DNA of 64,000 bases. Origin: Mytilus galloprovincialis. Taxonomy: Eukaryota; Mollusca; Bivalvia; Mytilida; Mytilidae. Both the position numbers and the translations under genes were made by a program. Location: assembly GCF_965363235.1 (NCBI RefSeq), contig NC_134843.1, forward strand, positions 4,898,001 through 4,962,000, given 5' to 3'. This document shows positions 24,716 to 34,107 of the stretch, one piece after another (within the stretch, counting starts at the first letter, position 1; each line of letters opens with the position of its first letter). Below the pieces are notes generated by a model, which did not search any database, was not told the DNA's origin, and saw nothing but the letters and a program-made list of their open reading frames with translations.

Positions 24716-26812
24716 CTATGCTAATGTATATCCATTACTTTTAGATTCATTACGTCCCACCACGAGATCAGGTACGATCTGACTCAACGTTATCACCGAG
24801 TCGTCATGCCGAGGTCTGGATGTCTTAAATCGAAGCGTTATATCCTTCTCAGATGAGGAAAATACAGGGTTGTCAATGCAGTCCGAAGATGTGTTTGTGG
24901 AAATGGATTTCGTTTCTTTCCTCCCTTTATGTGACATTGCAAATATCAATCGATCTTTGAAAATCGAATCGTCTCTTCTAATATATGTAAATGTTTTGAG
25001 ACATCGTTTTAAATCGGTTGGAAGTTCTCCTTCGGGAATATTTTCCATTAAGACGACCACCATGTGACGTTTTCGTTCTATAATACTTTGCTGAAATGCT
25101 TCATGAAATTCATACATGCAATAGTGGCTTTGTAAGAAATGTTTTGATAAAATAATTACTGTATGTCTGCTTGATTCAACACTGTCTATAACATTGTCAA
25201 ATATTGTCTTCCCAGGAATAAAGTCTCTATGGTGAAGACAAAACCGGAACTGATGGTAACCCTCGGACTGTGATGATGCTTCTAGTTCTTTAAACGTCTT
25301 AGAAACCCATTCTTCGTCTTGACTACTGTAGGATACAAATGCATCATATGTTTTGTTCTCCGAAACTTCTGCTGGTTGACAAGGAAGTATGATATGAAAT
25401 CTTGTATACGTCAAAATAAATATTTCTTTTCTGAATTTTGTCAAAAGTATAATGATGACAATAAGAATTACTATGCAGATACTAAGAACTATTATAGGAG
25501 CTGGTGATGATGCACTAAACATTGGGCATGATATATCAGACTTGGTTATCTCTGAAAGTTTTCTTCCTTTCAATATATCCGGTAAGTTGCAGGTCATATT
25601 TTTAAGATAATCATATCGATGCAGGCCCATTGCTTCCCATTTTGTATCATCATTTATTATTTCCAACACTTCAATCATATGATCAGAACATTCACAATGT
25701 ATCGGATTATGTCTAATATCCACATTTACATTCGGTAAGCTACCGAGGAGTTCTAAATCTTCTTGTGATAATTCGGTTATGTTATTATATCTTAAATCTA
25801 TCTTTATTTTGAAAGAACTCCACGTGTAGGCTGACGGATCCAAGTCTATGGTTGATATGAAATTGTAAGAGAGATCTAATAATTTCATCTCTGGAAAGAA
25901 TCTCCACCAAATTTTAAATTCTTTGGCGATTTCACTTTGTCCAGTGTTTGACAAATTATAAAATGTCAGCTTCGGAAATGTTGACAATTCAGTTTGAATG
26001 GAGAGAAGATATCTTGACTTAGTGCTGCTTGTACTCAGGTCAATTTGTTCAAGCTCACTGAATGTACATCTGTGGTCAAGCTCGCGAGTCTTTGCAATCA
26101 TGTTACTTCCGGCTCCTATGACGTCATCATTTGAATTTTCCGATTGATCGTTTTTTAGTAATTTTATTTCTTCAAGATCGTATTCCAAAGTAACATTTAT
26201 ATATATAAGAGTTTGTAAAGTTTTATCATTGCCGCAGTTGTAATCTTCAGTAACCTCTCTGAAATTGAATAATAATGACATCAAATCTTTAAGTCCACAG
26301 AGAATTATAGAGTCGGATATGTCCATGACTCGTAGATGATCCGGAATGGTTTCGATATAGGGATTTCCATAGTCCGTAAAAAATCCAGTTATAGTACAAC
26401 TATTTACTCTGACAAAATCGATATTCTTGGCTTTGATTGGCCAAGGCAATACAATCTTTGAGAAGTTAACACATTTCAAATCAAATTGGAATTCATAATT
26501 CGAGTTAACGATCCATTTCCTGATGGCAGCGAAGTCCCATAATCCAGAATGGTTCTTGTCAATTATACAATAACAAAAATAAGTCCCATTCGTCTCTGTT
26601 ATTGTACAAGTATCATTTAAACTTTCGGGTAGAATACTAGTTCCACTATTTCCAACCGTTTCATTTTCATTCATAACATCTAGGTTTAGGAGTTCAATCA
26701 GCGAATCTTGTCCAAACAAAGTATCTGTACTATTTTTCTGAGAGTGTCCATGGTGAACTAGATAGACAGTAAATACAAAACAAACAACCACTACCGTCCC
26801 CATTTTGAACAC
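24716..26812 (-). CDS. Toll-like receptor, copy A (LRR-TM-TIR)
   Basis: A single uninterrupted reading frame of 698 residues. A hydrophobic signal peptide covers about 1-24; a second Met at residue 4 could also start it. The ectodomain has an N-terminal cysteine cluster (C69, C80, C82), few and poorly regular leucine-rich repeats (clearest at 305-365, LLDLSYNFIS and IDLRYNNITELS), and a C-terminal LRR cap (CEC at 373-375, then C408 and C429). One membrane helix lies at 439-458. The TIR domain covers about 487-625, with box 1 YDAFVSYS at 489-496 and box 2 RDFIPGK at 529-535. Such receptors sense microbial or danger ligands outside the cell or in endosomes, and dimerised TIR domains recruit MyD88-type adaptors. 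The ectodomain is short for a TLR, with several N-glycosylation sequons. A tail of about 70 residues follows the TIR. The neighbouring copy B is a clear paralogue. The ligand cannot be guessed. Confidence 0.93.
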   Translation of the reverse strand: MFKMGTVVVVCFVFTVYLVHHGHSQKNSTDTLFGQDSLIELLNLDVMNENETVGNSGTSILPESLNDTCTITETNGTYFCYCIIDKNHSGLWDFAAIRKWIVNSNYEFQFDLKCVNFSKIVLPWPIKAKNIDFVRVNSCTITGFFTDYGNPYIETIPDHLRVMDISDSIILCGLKDLMSLLFNFREVTEDYNCGNDKTLQTLIYINVTLEYDLEEIKLLKNDQSENSNDDVIGAGSNMIAKTRELDHRCTFSELEQIDLSTSSTKSRYLLSIQTELSTFPKLTFYNLSNTGQSEIAKEFKIWWRFFPEMKLLDLSYNFISTIDLDPSAYTWSSFKIKIDLRYNNITELSQEDLELLGSLPNVNVDIRHNPIHCECSDHMIEVLEIINDDTKWEAMGLHRYDYLKNMTCNLPDILKGRKLSEITKSDISCPMFSASSPAPIIVLSICIVILIVIIILLTKFRKEIFILTYTRFHIILPCQPAEVSENKTYDAFVSYSSQDEEWVSKTFKELEASSQSEGYHQFRFCLHHRDFIPGKTIFDNVIDSVESSRHTVIILSKHFLQSHYCMYEFHEAFQQSIIERKRHMVVVLMENIPEGELPTDLKRCLKTFTYIRRDDSIFKDRLIFAMSHKGRKETKSISTNTSSDCIDNPVFSSSEKDITLRFKTSRPRHDDSVITLSQIVPDLVVGRNESKSNGYTLA

Positions 26813-27060
26813 TTATGTTAATGTGTACGATAAATGTTAATTGTGATTTATTATTTTCCATCATAACAATATACTCTAGTCATAATGGGACCGCAAAAAA
26901 ATATGAATCATACCTGTTTCGTGTAGATCGGAATTTATATTGATGATTGCATTATTTAATCACATCACATGTAATGAATTAGTTAACTCGGTTTCGATGA
27001 AATAAATTAAATTTTAAATTCCGTTTTGATTATAACTGTGCATTTAGATTCCCAAATGTT
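26813..27060 (-). promoter_or_regulatory. Upstream region of TLR-A, conserved with TLR-B
   Basis: These bases before the start codon align with 36193-36440. The longest shared run is around AATCACATCACATGT, then ATGAATT and GTTAACTCGGTTTCGA (26958-26998). Retention may reflect recent duplication as much as function. No TATA box or NF-kB site is assigned with confidence. Confidence 0.4.
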
Positions 27061-27069
27061 TCTATATAA

Positions 27070-27175
27070 CAAATATAAAAAAAAAGATATTGTATGATTG
27101 TCAACGAGACAGCTCTTCACAAGAGACCAAATAACACAGAAATTAACTGTTATAGGTCACTGTACGTCACAAAAA
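27070..27175 (+). repeat. Dispersed repeat, GATGTGGTATGATTGCC family
   Basis: It reads AAGATATTGTATGATTGTCA, followed by GAGACAGCTCTTCACAAGAG and ACAGAAATTAACTGTTATAG, a diverged member of the family. It lies within duplication unit A and has no counterpart at the matching place in unit B. Confidence 0.65.
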
Positions 27176-27721
27176 CATCGTGTATATCATGACATTGTAA
27201 TTCGACCACCTACACAAAAACAACAAACACAAATACTAGAATAAATAAAGGCAACAGTAGTATACCGCTGTTCGAAAGTCATAAATCAATTGAGAGAAAA
27301 CTTATAACACAGTATTTTAGAAATAAATTGCACTTTTGACTGCGATTGGAAAGAAAAAGTAAGGATAAAAATACATCCTTTGAAACAATTATCAACATTT
27401 TCGTCACTTATGTTAATAATATGAAATAATCGGTCTAACATTTTGGAAAACAGAAACCTTCGTTAAGCGTTTCTCATAACCCTGTGTCTCGTCTGTGCTT
27501 GTCTCTGTCAATGTAAATGTGCGATTTGACTTGAAAAAAATGGTTCATTCATCAATTAAATACAGAATGGGGGAAACTGTTTTAAAAGGCTTCACTTGTA
27601 TCTTGAAAAATAGCGTCGGTCCCAGTTTCAAAACAACCCATGATGATTCTTCAATTCATAATGTATTTTTTTCTACCCCAAACTATACGTAAATGTTAAG
27701 ATAAAACAGTGAGTACATCTA

Positions 27722-29690
27722 TTAAACCAGATGCTCCGCAGGGCGCAGCTTTATACGACCGCAGAGGTTGAACCCTGAACGGTTGGGGCAAGTATGGACA
27801 CAACATTCAAGCTGGATTCAGCTCTAAATTTGGATTGTGATTAAATAGTTGACATAGCATAGGTTTCTGACACAGAATGAATGTGGTCTAATGAACTTAA
27901 AATATTTTTTTTGCCTTTGAGCAATTCACTATGCTGTTGAATATTAATCCTCTCAAAAAAATGTTTGAAGACATTTTCTTTTTATTTATGAAATCTGAAA
28001 TGAGAAAAATTTAACCCCCCACCCCTATTTGTTTTCACATCCCCCTTTCCCTTTTTCCAAAACTGATCTCAATTCAAATTTCTAATGAAGTTTGCAACAA
28101 TAACTACTCATTTAAATACATCATAAAATATTAAAATGTAAAATAAAGTGCTTTTTATCACTGAATTGTAAAGATTGTTTTAATTTATCAGTTGGTAGAA
28201 AAAGTGAATATACATTGTATATTGTATAAAACAATGATTTAAGTTGATTCAACTACTATTCTGGACAAAGAAAGATAACTCCAATTGAAATATTAATTAT
28301 ATATATTGTATAAAACAAAGATTTAAGTTGATTCAACTACTATTCTGGACAAAGAAAGATAACTCCAATTGAAATTGCAATTAGATATTTCTTGCTATTG
28401 CGCAATACTGAGTAATTGAAAATATTTGCTATTGCACAATACTGTGCAATTGAAGATTTCTTGCTATTGCGCAATACTGTGCAATTGAAAATTTTTTGCT
28501 ATTGCACAATACTGTGCAATTGAAGATTTCTTGTTATTGCTGAATACTGTGCAATTGAAAATTTCTTGCTATTGCACAATACTTAATATAATAATTTTGG
28601 ATCCTGATTTGAACCAACTTGAAAACTGGGCCCATAATCAAAAATCTAAATACATGTTTAGATTCAGCATATCAAAAAAGCCCAAGAATTCAATTTTTGT
28701 TAAAATCAAACTTAGTTTAATTTTGGACCCTTTGGACTTTAATGTAGACCAATTTGATAACGGGACCAAAAATTAAGAATCTACTTACACAGTTAGATTT
28801 GGCATATCAAAGACCCCCAATTATTCAATTTTTGATGAAATCAAACAAAGTTTAATTTTGGACCCCGATTTGGACCAGCTTGAAAATTGGGCCAATAACA
28901 AAAAATCTGAGTACATTTTTAGATTCAGCATATCAAAGAACCCCAAGGATTCAATTTTTGTTAAAATCAAACTAAGTTTAATTTTTGACCCTTTGGACCT
29001 TAATGTAGACCAATTTGAAAAGGGGACCAAAAATTAAGAATCTACATACACAGTATAGATTCGGCATATCAAAGAACCCCAATTATTCAATTTTTGATGA
29101 AATCAAACAAAGTTCAATTTTGGACCCTTTGGGCCCCTTATTCCTAAACTGTTGGGGCCAAAACTCCCAAAATCAAACCCAACCTTCCTTTTATGGTTAT
29201 AAACCTTGTGTTTAAATTTCATAGATTTCTATTTACTTATACTAAAGTTATTGTGCGAAAACCAAGAATAATGCTTATTTAGGCCCTTTTTTGGCCCCTT
29301 ATTCCTAAACTGTAGAAACCATAACTCCCAAAATCAATCCCAACCTTCCTTTTGTGGTCATAAACCTTGTGTCAAAATTTCATAGATTTCTATTCACTTA
29401 AACTAAAGTTATAGTGCGAAAACCAAGAAAATGCTTATTTGGGCCCTTTTTGGCCCCTAATTCCTAAAATGTTGGGACCAAAACTCCCAAAATCAATCCC
29501 TACCTTCCTTTTGTGGTCATAAACCTTGTGTTAAAATTTCATTGATTTCTATTTACTTTTACTAAAGTTAGAGTGCGAAAACTAAAAGTATTCGGACGAC
29601 GACGACGACGACGACGACGACGCAGGACGACGACGCCAACGTGATAGCAATATACGACGAAAAATTAAAAATTTTGCTGTCGTATAAAAA
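27722..29690. mobile_element. Mosaic repeat element with internal tandem arrays
   Basis: It starts near CCAGATGCTCCGCAGGGCGC. An inverted end pair, TTTATACGACCGCA at about 27751 and TGCTGTCGTATAAAA at about 29674, bounds most of it. Inside, in order, are an 87-bp duplication (28214-28378), a 35-bp array (28391-28584), a twofold repeat of about 270 bp (28595-29130), a threefold repeat of about 160 bp (29130-29590) and a CGA run (29597-29635). No coding sequence is seen. A reversed fragment of its left end is at 9590-9785. Confidence 0.7.
28391..28584 (+). repeat. Tandem array of TTGCACAATACTGTGCAATTG-type units
   Basis: Six units of about 35 bp contain CTATTGCACAATACTGTGCA and differ by single bases. 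Each unit contains a short inverted repeat (TTGCGCAATACTGTGCAA), so the array could form clustered small hairpins. Confidence 0.9.
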
Positions 29691-31210
29691 GTACTGAAAA
29701 TGAAGAATGTTTGTTTTTTCTTTCAAAAGTTTGTTTCAACATTATCTCTCAATCATACAAGAGCCAATGATTATAAAATTCATTGAAGGGTTGACAAAGT
29801 AATTGATGTGTAACAAAACTTCAACCCCGGACTGTATATTCTTGTTTACTATGAAAAAAGTAAGTTAATTTATCCGTAAATAACTAAAAAAGAAAATACA
29901 TCTTTTTAAACTCTTGCTCTGGATACTGTCTTCTGGTTACAAATAAGCTACTGTCTTAAGTATCATAAAACAAAATGAATTTTTAGACAACTTTCTTGAT
30001 GACTTTGACCTCAAACGGAAACTTAATATTATCTGTAAAAAAAATAAGTCGATTTATCAGTGAAATACAGAAAAATTAAAAAACATAACTTCAAATTTCT
30101 GCTCTGGATATTGTCTTTTGTTCATAAACAGGCTTCGGTCAAAATTTCATAAAATTCCATGAAAGTTTGACAGAGTTATTCATGATTTAAAAACTTTAAC
30201 ATTGGAATGAATTTGAATGTAGACTGTTAAAAAAATGAAAATAACTTTAACCTCAGACTGAAGCAGAATTTTATCTGTAATTGATCATGAACAAGCTTAT
30301 GTCCGAATTTCAAAACATTCCATGAAAGTTTGACAAATTTATTGGTGTCTAAAAAACTTTAACCACAGCATGTACCTAAATGTTGACAACGCCTACAGCG
30401 GAATCTACGATCGTTGAATACATCATGTCCAAAAACATCACAGATTATATAGTTAAGTGTGTCAGAGATCCGTATATCTGGTTTAAGTTGTCTTTAAATA
30501 TTAAAAATATTAAGTAAAAAGGCAAAATAATTTATACTTTTTTCTTTCCTTTTGATTTCATTTTAGTTTTTGCATTAGTGTTACTCACACATAGTGGAAG
30601 ACTCAGATACAGCCAAAAGTGAATGTCCCTTTAAAGAAGCTATGAACAAAGGGAAACAAATGGTAAATGTGCAGTCATTTACTGAGGCCATCACGTGACA
30701 GTCTTGGTATCTGTGTCACATATGACCACACATATGTTCCAACACGATCCCGTACTCTTTTCATTGACTGTGACATCACATAATTTGTACTTATCACGAG
30801 CTACATCACAGATGCCATTAGTAAAACAATTTACCCTTCCTGATTACATGATATCACCTCCAGTTTTGGGGAATAATTTGTTGAGTCTTTCGACATTTGA
30901 GTTTTGAATGACACATTGGTATCTTCTGTCTATTCTTATTTAAATAAGCATGATTGATTAGGGAATTACCATTTATCTTTAAAATAAATAAAGGGGGGGG
31001 CGGGGGTGTTAATGTTTTTTCCTAAAAAAAATATTCTGATCCACAATTTCATGGAACGAAAATATTGTGGTTAAGCAGATGACAAAATAAATAGACTATG
31101 GTATAACATCTTCATGCCTTATATATCATGTACTGTAGTACGACGCTAGATTAAAACTGACGTGGAAAGGTAACACCCGGCCACCGAAAGCTTCATTTTT
31201 TATGAAGCCC
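29691..31210. other. Intergenic stretch, no gene seen
   Basis: AT-rich sequence with several near-repeats of the type CATGAAAGTTTGACA (about 29780, 30160, 30325). The block at about 30420-30540 belongs to the segmental duplication. A C/G-run near 30993 and short frames such as 30695-30907 carry no recognisable protein. Confidence 0.5.
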
Positions 31211-31380
31211 AGGTGGTCGTGTGGTCTAGCGGGACGGCTACAGTGCAGGCGATTGTCACGATATATCAGTAGCATGGGTTCGAATCCCGGCGAAGGAAGA
31301 ACAAAAAATTTGGGAAAGCAAATTTACAGATCTAACATTGTTGGGTTGATGTTTAGACGAATTGTATATATAGATTACTA
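31211..31380 (+). mobile_element. tRNA-derived SINE, copy 1
   Basis: A tRNA-like head has a box A match TGGTCTAGCGG at 31222-31232 and a box B GGTTCGAATCC at 31277-31287. A body with AGATCTAACATTGTTGGGTT and an AT-rich tail follow. The head lacks a complete cloverleaf, so it is not a tRNA gene. The family (possibly a bivalve SINE superfamily) is not determined. Confidence 0.8.
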
Positions 31381-31421
31381 ATAAATCCAACATATATATA
31401 CATGATATATATATGATTATT

Positions 31422-31560
31422 CAAGGCAGCCAGATTAGTGGTCTAGAGTGCTGTAGACAGTGGTGTATCGATATCCCAATAGAATGATTTCGAATCCCAA
31501 CGAAGCAAATTTTCAGATTTAACATTGTTGTGCTGATATTTAGAGTAACTTGATTAATAT
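31422..31560 (+). mobile_element. tRNA-derived SINE, diverged copy 2
   Basis: The head again shows GTGGTCTAGAG and a box B TTTCGAATCCCAACGAAG. The body CAGATTTAACATTGTTGTGC matches copy 1. It lies head-to-tail 40 bp downstream of copy 1 and is more decayed. Confidence 0.7.
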
Positions 31561-31849
31561 TCGACACAACTTGAGCTGTGAGCATCTCCGACAAAAGACA
31601 TCATTTAACATTGTAGCTATTAAATTGTTGGTTGACAGTGTTCTGCAGATCATTTTTATTGTTTAAATGTCTCTCTATTTTCTAATAACTTTGGCACCAA
31701 AAAATCTGTTTCAAATGTTTGGAAGTTGAATTATCCAAGTTTGCTGTTCCTTGTTCACCCAAAGATGCGTGAAAATAGAAATCAATTCTGCTGTCTTGGA
31801 GGGGACATGTTGAAAAATTATCTGATTTGCATTGCTCCGGTTTGGTTTG

Positions 31850-32008
31850 GCACAACTTTTTGGAATTTTGGATCCTAAAATGCCCTTCAACTTTGTACTT
31901 GTTTGGCTTTATAAATATTTTGATATGAGCGTCACTGATGAGACTTATGTAGACGAAACGCGCGTCTGGCGTACTAAATTATAATTCTGGTACCTTTGAT
32001 AATTATTG
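31850..32008 (+). repeat. Dispersed repeat with GACGAAACGCGCGTCTGGCG
   Basis: A recognisable bivalve repeat ends in CTGGTACCTTTGATAATTAT. Reversed partial copies are at about 59690-59800 (inside a TRAF7-like intron) and 21895-21990. It has no coding content. Confidence 0.7.
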
Positions 32009-32699
32009 AATGAGGTGAAATTCAACAGACACTCTATACTCTATAAATAGGTTCGCCATTAACATTTTTTTATAACCTCTGAAATGCTATGTTGTTTTTC
32101 CGTCCCGTATGATTTGAAAGTTGGTGTTTGGTTCTCAGTCAATTAAACAATTTAAAATATGTACATTTTATGCATGGCTATATATCATGTGAATAAAACT
32201 GTGAAACAACAAACAAATATTTAAATGATATGGTTTTAGTAAAAGTATTATTATAATTATCAAAATACAAATAGCTAACAGCTAAACATATTTGAACAAT
32301 TATTCTAAACAGATTATGTTTGCTGTTTATGTAAGTCTATAATCTTTTATTGTATCTCATGAATGTTGTGTTGTACTAATTATAAATATTTGGAGAGTAA
32401 CATGTTTCCATGCAGTTCAGTGTGTTATTTGGATGGAGAGTTGTCTCATTGGCACTAATACCACATCTTCCTATATTAATCTGGAGTTGTTTTTTTTTTA
32501 ACTGTTGTTTTTCTTTTTGTCGTTTGGTTTGTTCTTGGGTTTTTTCGACTTACGTTTTATGTACAACGATTTCCTTCACCAAAAAGTATATGCAAAATAA
32601 ATATTCAAAAACAGTGTACTTTTCATCTCATTAAGAATATCGCAATCTGCATCATACAGTTTTATTTGTACTGTATTTTCTGTCATGTAATGTTGTCAT

Positions 32700-33040
32700 G
32701 TGAGCTGTATCTTAAACATTGACATAAAAGCGGGAGGTTTAGCTAGCCATTAAATCAAGTTCAACATATCATTTTTCCTTAAAATGTCCTGCATGAAGTC
32801 AAGAATATGGCTGTTGTTATCTCTTTTCTCGTTTTTGTTTACTCCTTGGTTTTGATTGTTATGTATGTTGCTTTGTCATCTGTTTTGTTGCAGTTCAGTG
32901 TTTCTGTTGTTCCATTGTTTTCCTCTTATAGTTGATGAGTGTACCTCGGTTTTAGTTTGTACCACGGATTTATGTTTTTCTCGAGCGATTAATAACTTTT
33001 TAACAGCGGTATACTACTGTTGTCTTTATCTATTTATCAT
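32700..33040 (-). repeat. Dispersed repeat ending in AACAGCGGTATACTACTGTT
   Basis: This reversed repeat is found only in unit B. The end block (33002-33021) is a near-palindromic 20-mer also present at 15348-15367, 21223-21242 and 27253-27272, always next to a TTTATTT / AATAAAGGC-like stretch. Confidence 0.6.
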
Positions 33041-33843
33041 ATGAGATCAGAGAAGGTGTCAAGGTAACGAGAGAATAATTTTTAAAGAATTTTACTTTCC
33101 AACCATTCGAAAATTTATTTTCAATCTTTTCATTACTTTTGAAGTTTGATTTTCTTATATCAGCATATGTATCTTGGTACTATTGGTCAATAAAAATTGA
33201 GCCAGTTCCAGGGAGCGGATCCAAATGTTTAAGGTAAGTGGCGTAATTCCATTAAAACGAAACATTTAACGATGATTTGATATTAAACAGAACAGTCATG
33301 ACTCATGGCGTTAAAACATGACACGATAAAAAAAAAAGGATAAAAACTGTCGGTTATTTTCCATATTTAAACTAAGTTTATAACAATATAAACAATATAA
33401 ATAGTTTCAGGTATATTATTTTATTATAAAAAAAATCGTATACATCAACAAACTATACAACTTTGTGTTCTAATGATTTGGATTCCATTAATTTGACAAC
33501 GAGATCAATATCAGAAAAGAATAAGATTTGATCGAATTCGAGATTTATAACAATAATGTACAAGTTCTGTCGGACATAATATCAGTTACAAAAATATGTA
33601 TATGTTGTGTACAAGATGTAAGTTTGTTTAAACTATAATTTTTACAGGGTTTTTGTACAAGTTATAAGTTTTATGACACACACCTTCTTGCGCCAGGTGA
33701 TACAGGTTTATATATATATATCAACTAAAATGTACCAGTTTGATATTTCAACTTCAAATGTATATACCTCAACCTAACATTAAGTGCTAGTCTCCTTGTC
33801 CTCAAACTGGAAATGAGGATTCCTGAATGGTTTAAATTCTAAT

Positions 33844-33849
33844 TTTATT
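33844..33849 (-). terminator. Possible polyadenylation signal of TLR-B
   Basis: AATAAA on the minus strand, about 260 bp after the TLR-B stop codon. The region is AT-rich and the hexamer could occur by chance. Confidence 0.3.
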
Positions 33850-34107
33850 TTTCTCCTTATACCGTATTCATATCCATAAAAAAGTCTTTGTGTGGTCTTA
33901 TAATGTTTTAGTATCAATGCTCAGTATTAGACTGTATCATGTAGTTGTGAAATATGACAGAAAGTGCGAAACAATATACAGTGCGCTTGCATCATTCATT
34001 TGTGTTTAGCAGTTCATAAAACACTGATAACTTGTACAAAAAAATATGTGCAAATAATAATTTGTACAATACAACTTGTACTGCTACACAACATATACAC
34101 CATTAAA

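Larger units (their letters stand above)
22190..30540. repeat. Segmental duplication, unit A (holds TLR-A)
   Basis: Blocks that align in order and orientation with unit B (32070-37040) are about 22200-22500, 22650-22800, 22840-23060, the whole TLR gene, about 26813-27410 and 30420-30540. The last block shares CATCATGTCCAAAA and GTCAGAGATCCGT with 36915-36970. The space between 27.4 and 30.4 kb, present only here, is largely the mosaic element at 27722-29690. Confidence 0.8.

Noticed and set aside
28391-28584. CRISPR-like regular array
   Set aside because: Units are contiguous with no unique spacers, and the host is a eukaryote; it is a minisatellite inside a repeat element.
31211-31300. Possible tRNA gene
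   Set aside because: A and B boxes are present, but acceptor-stem pairing is missing and a SINE body follows.
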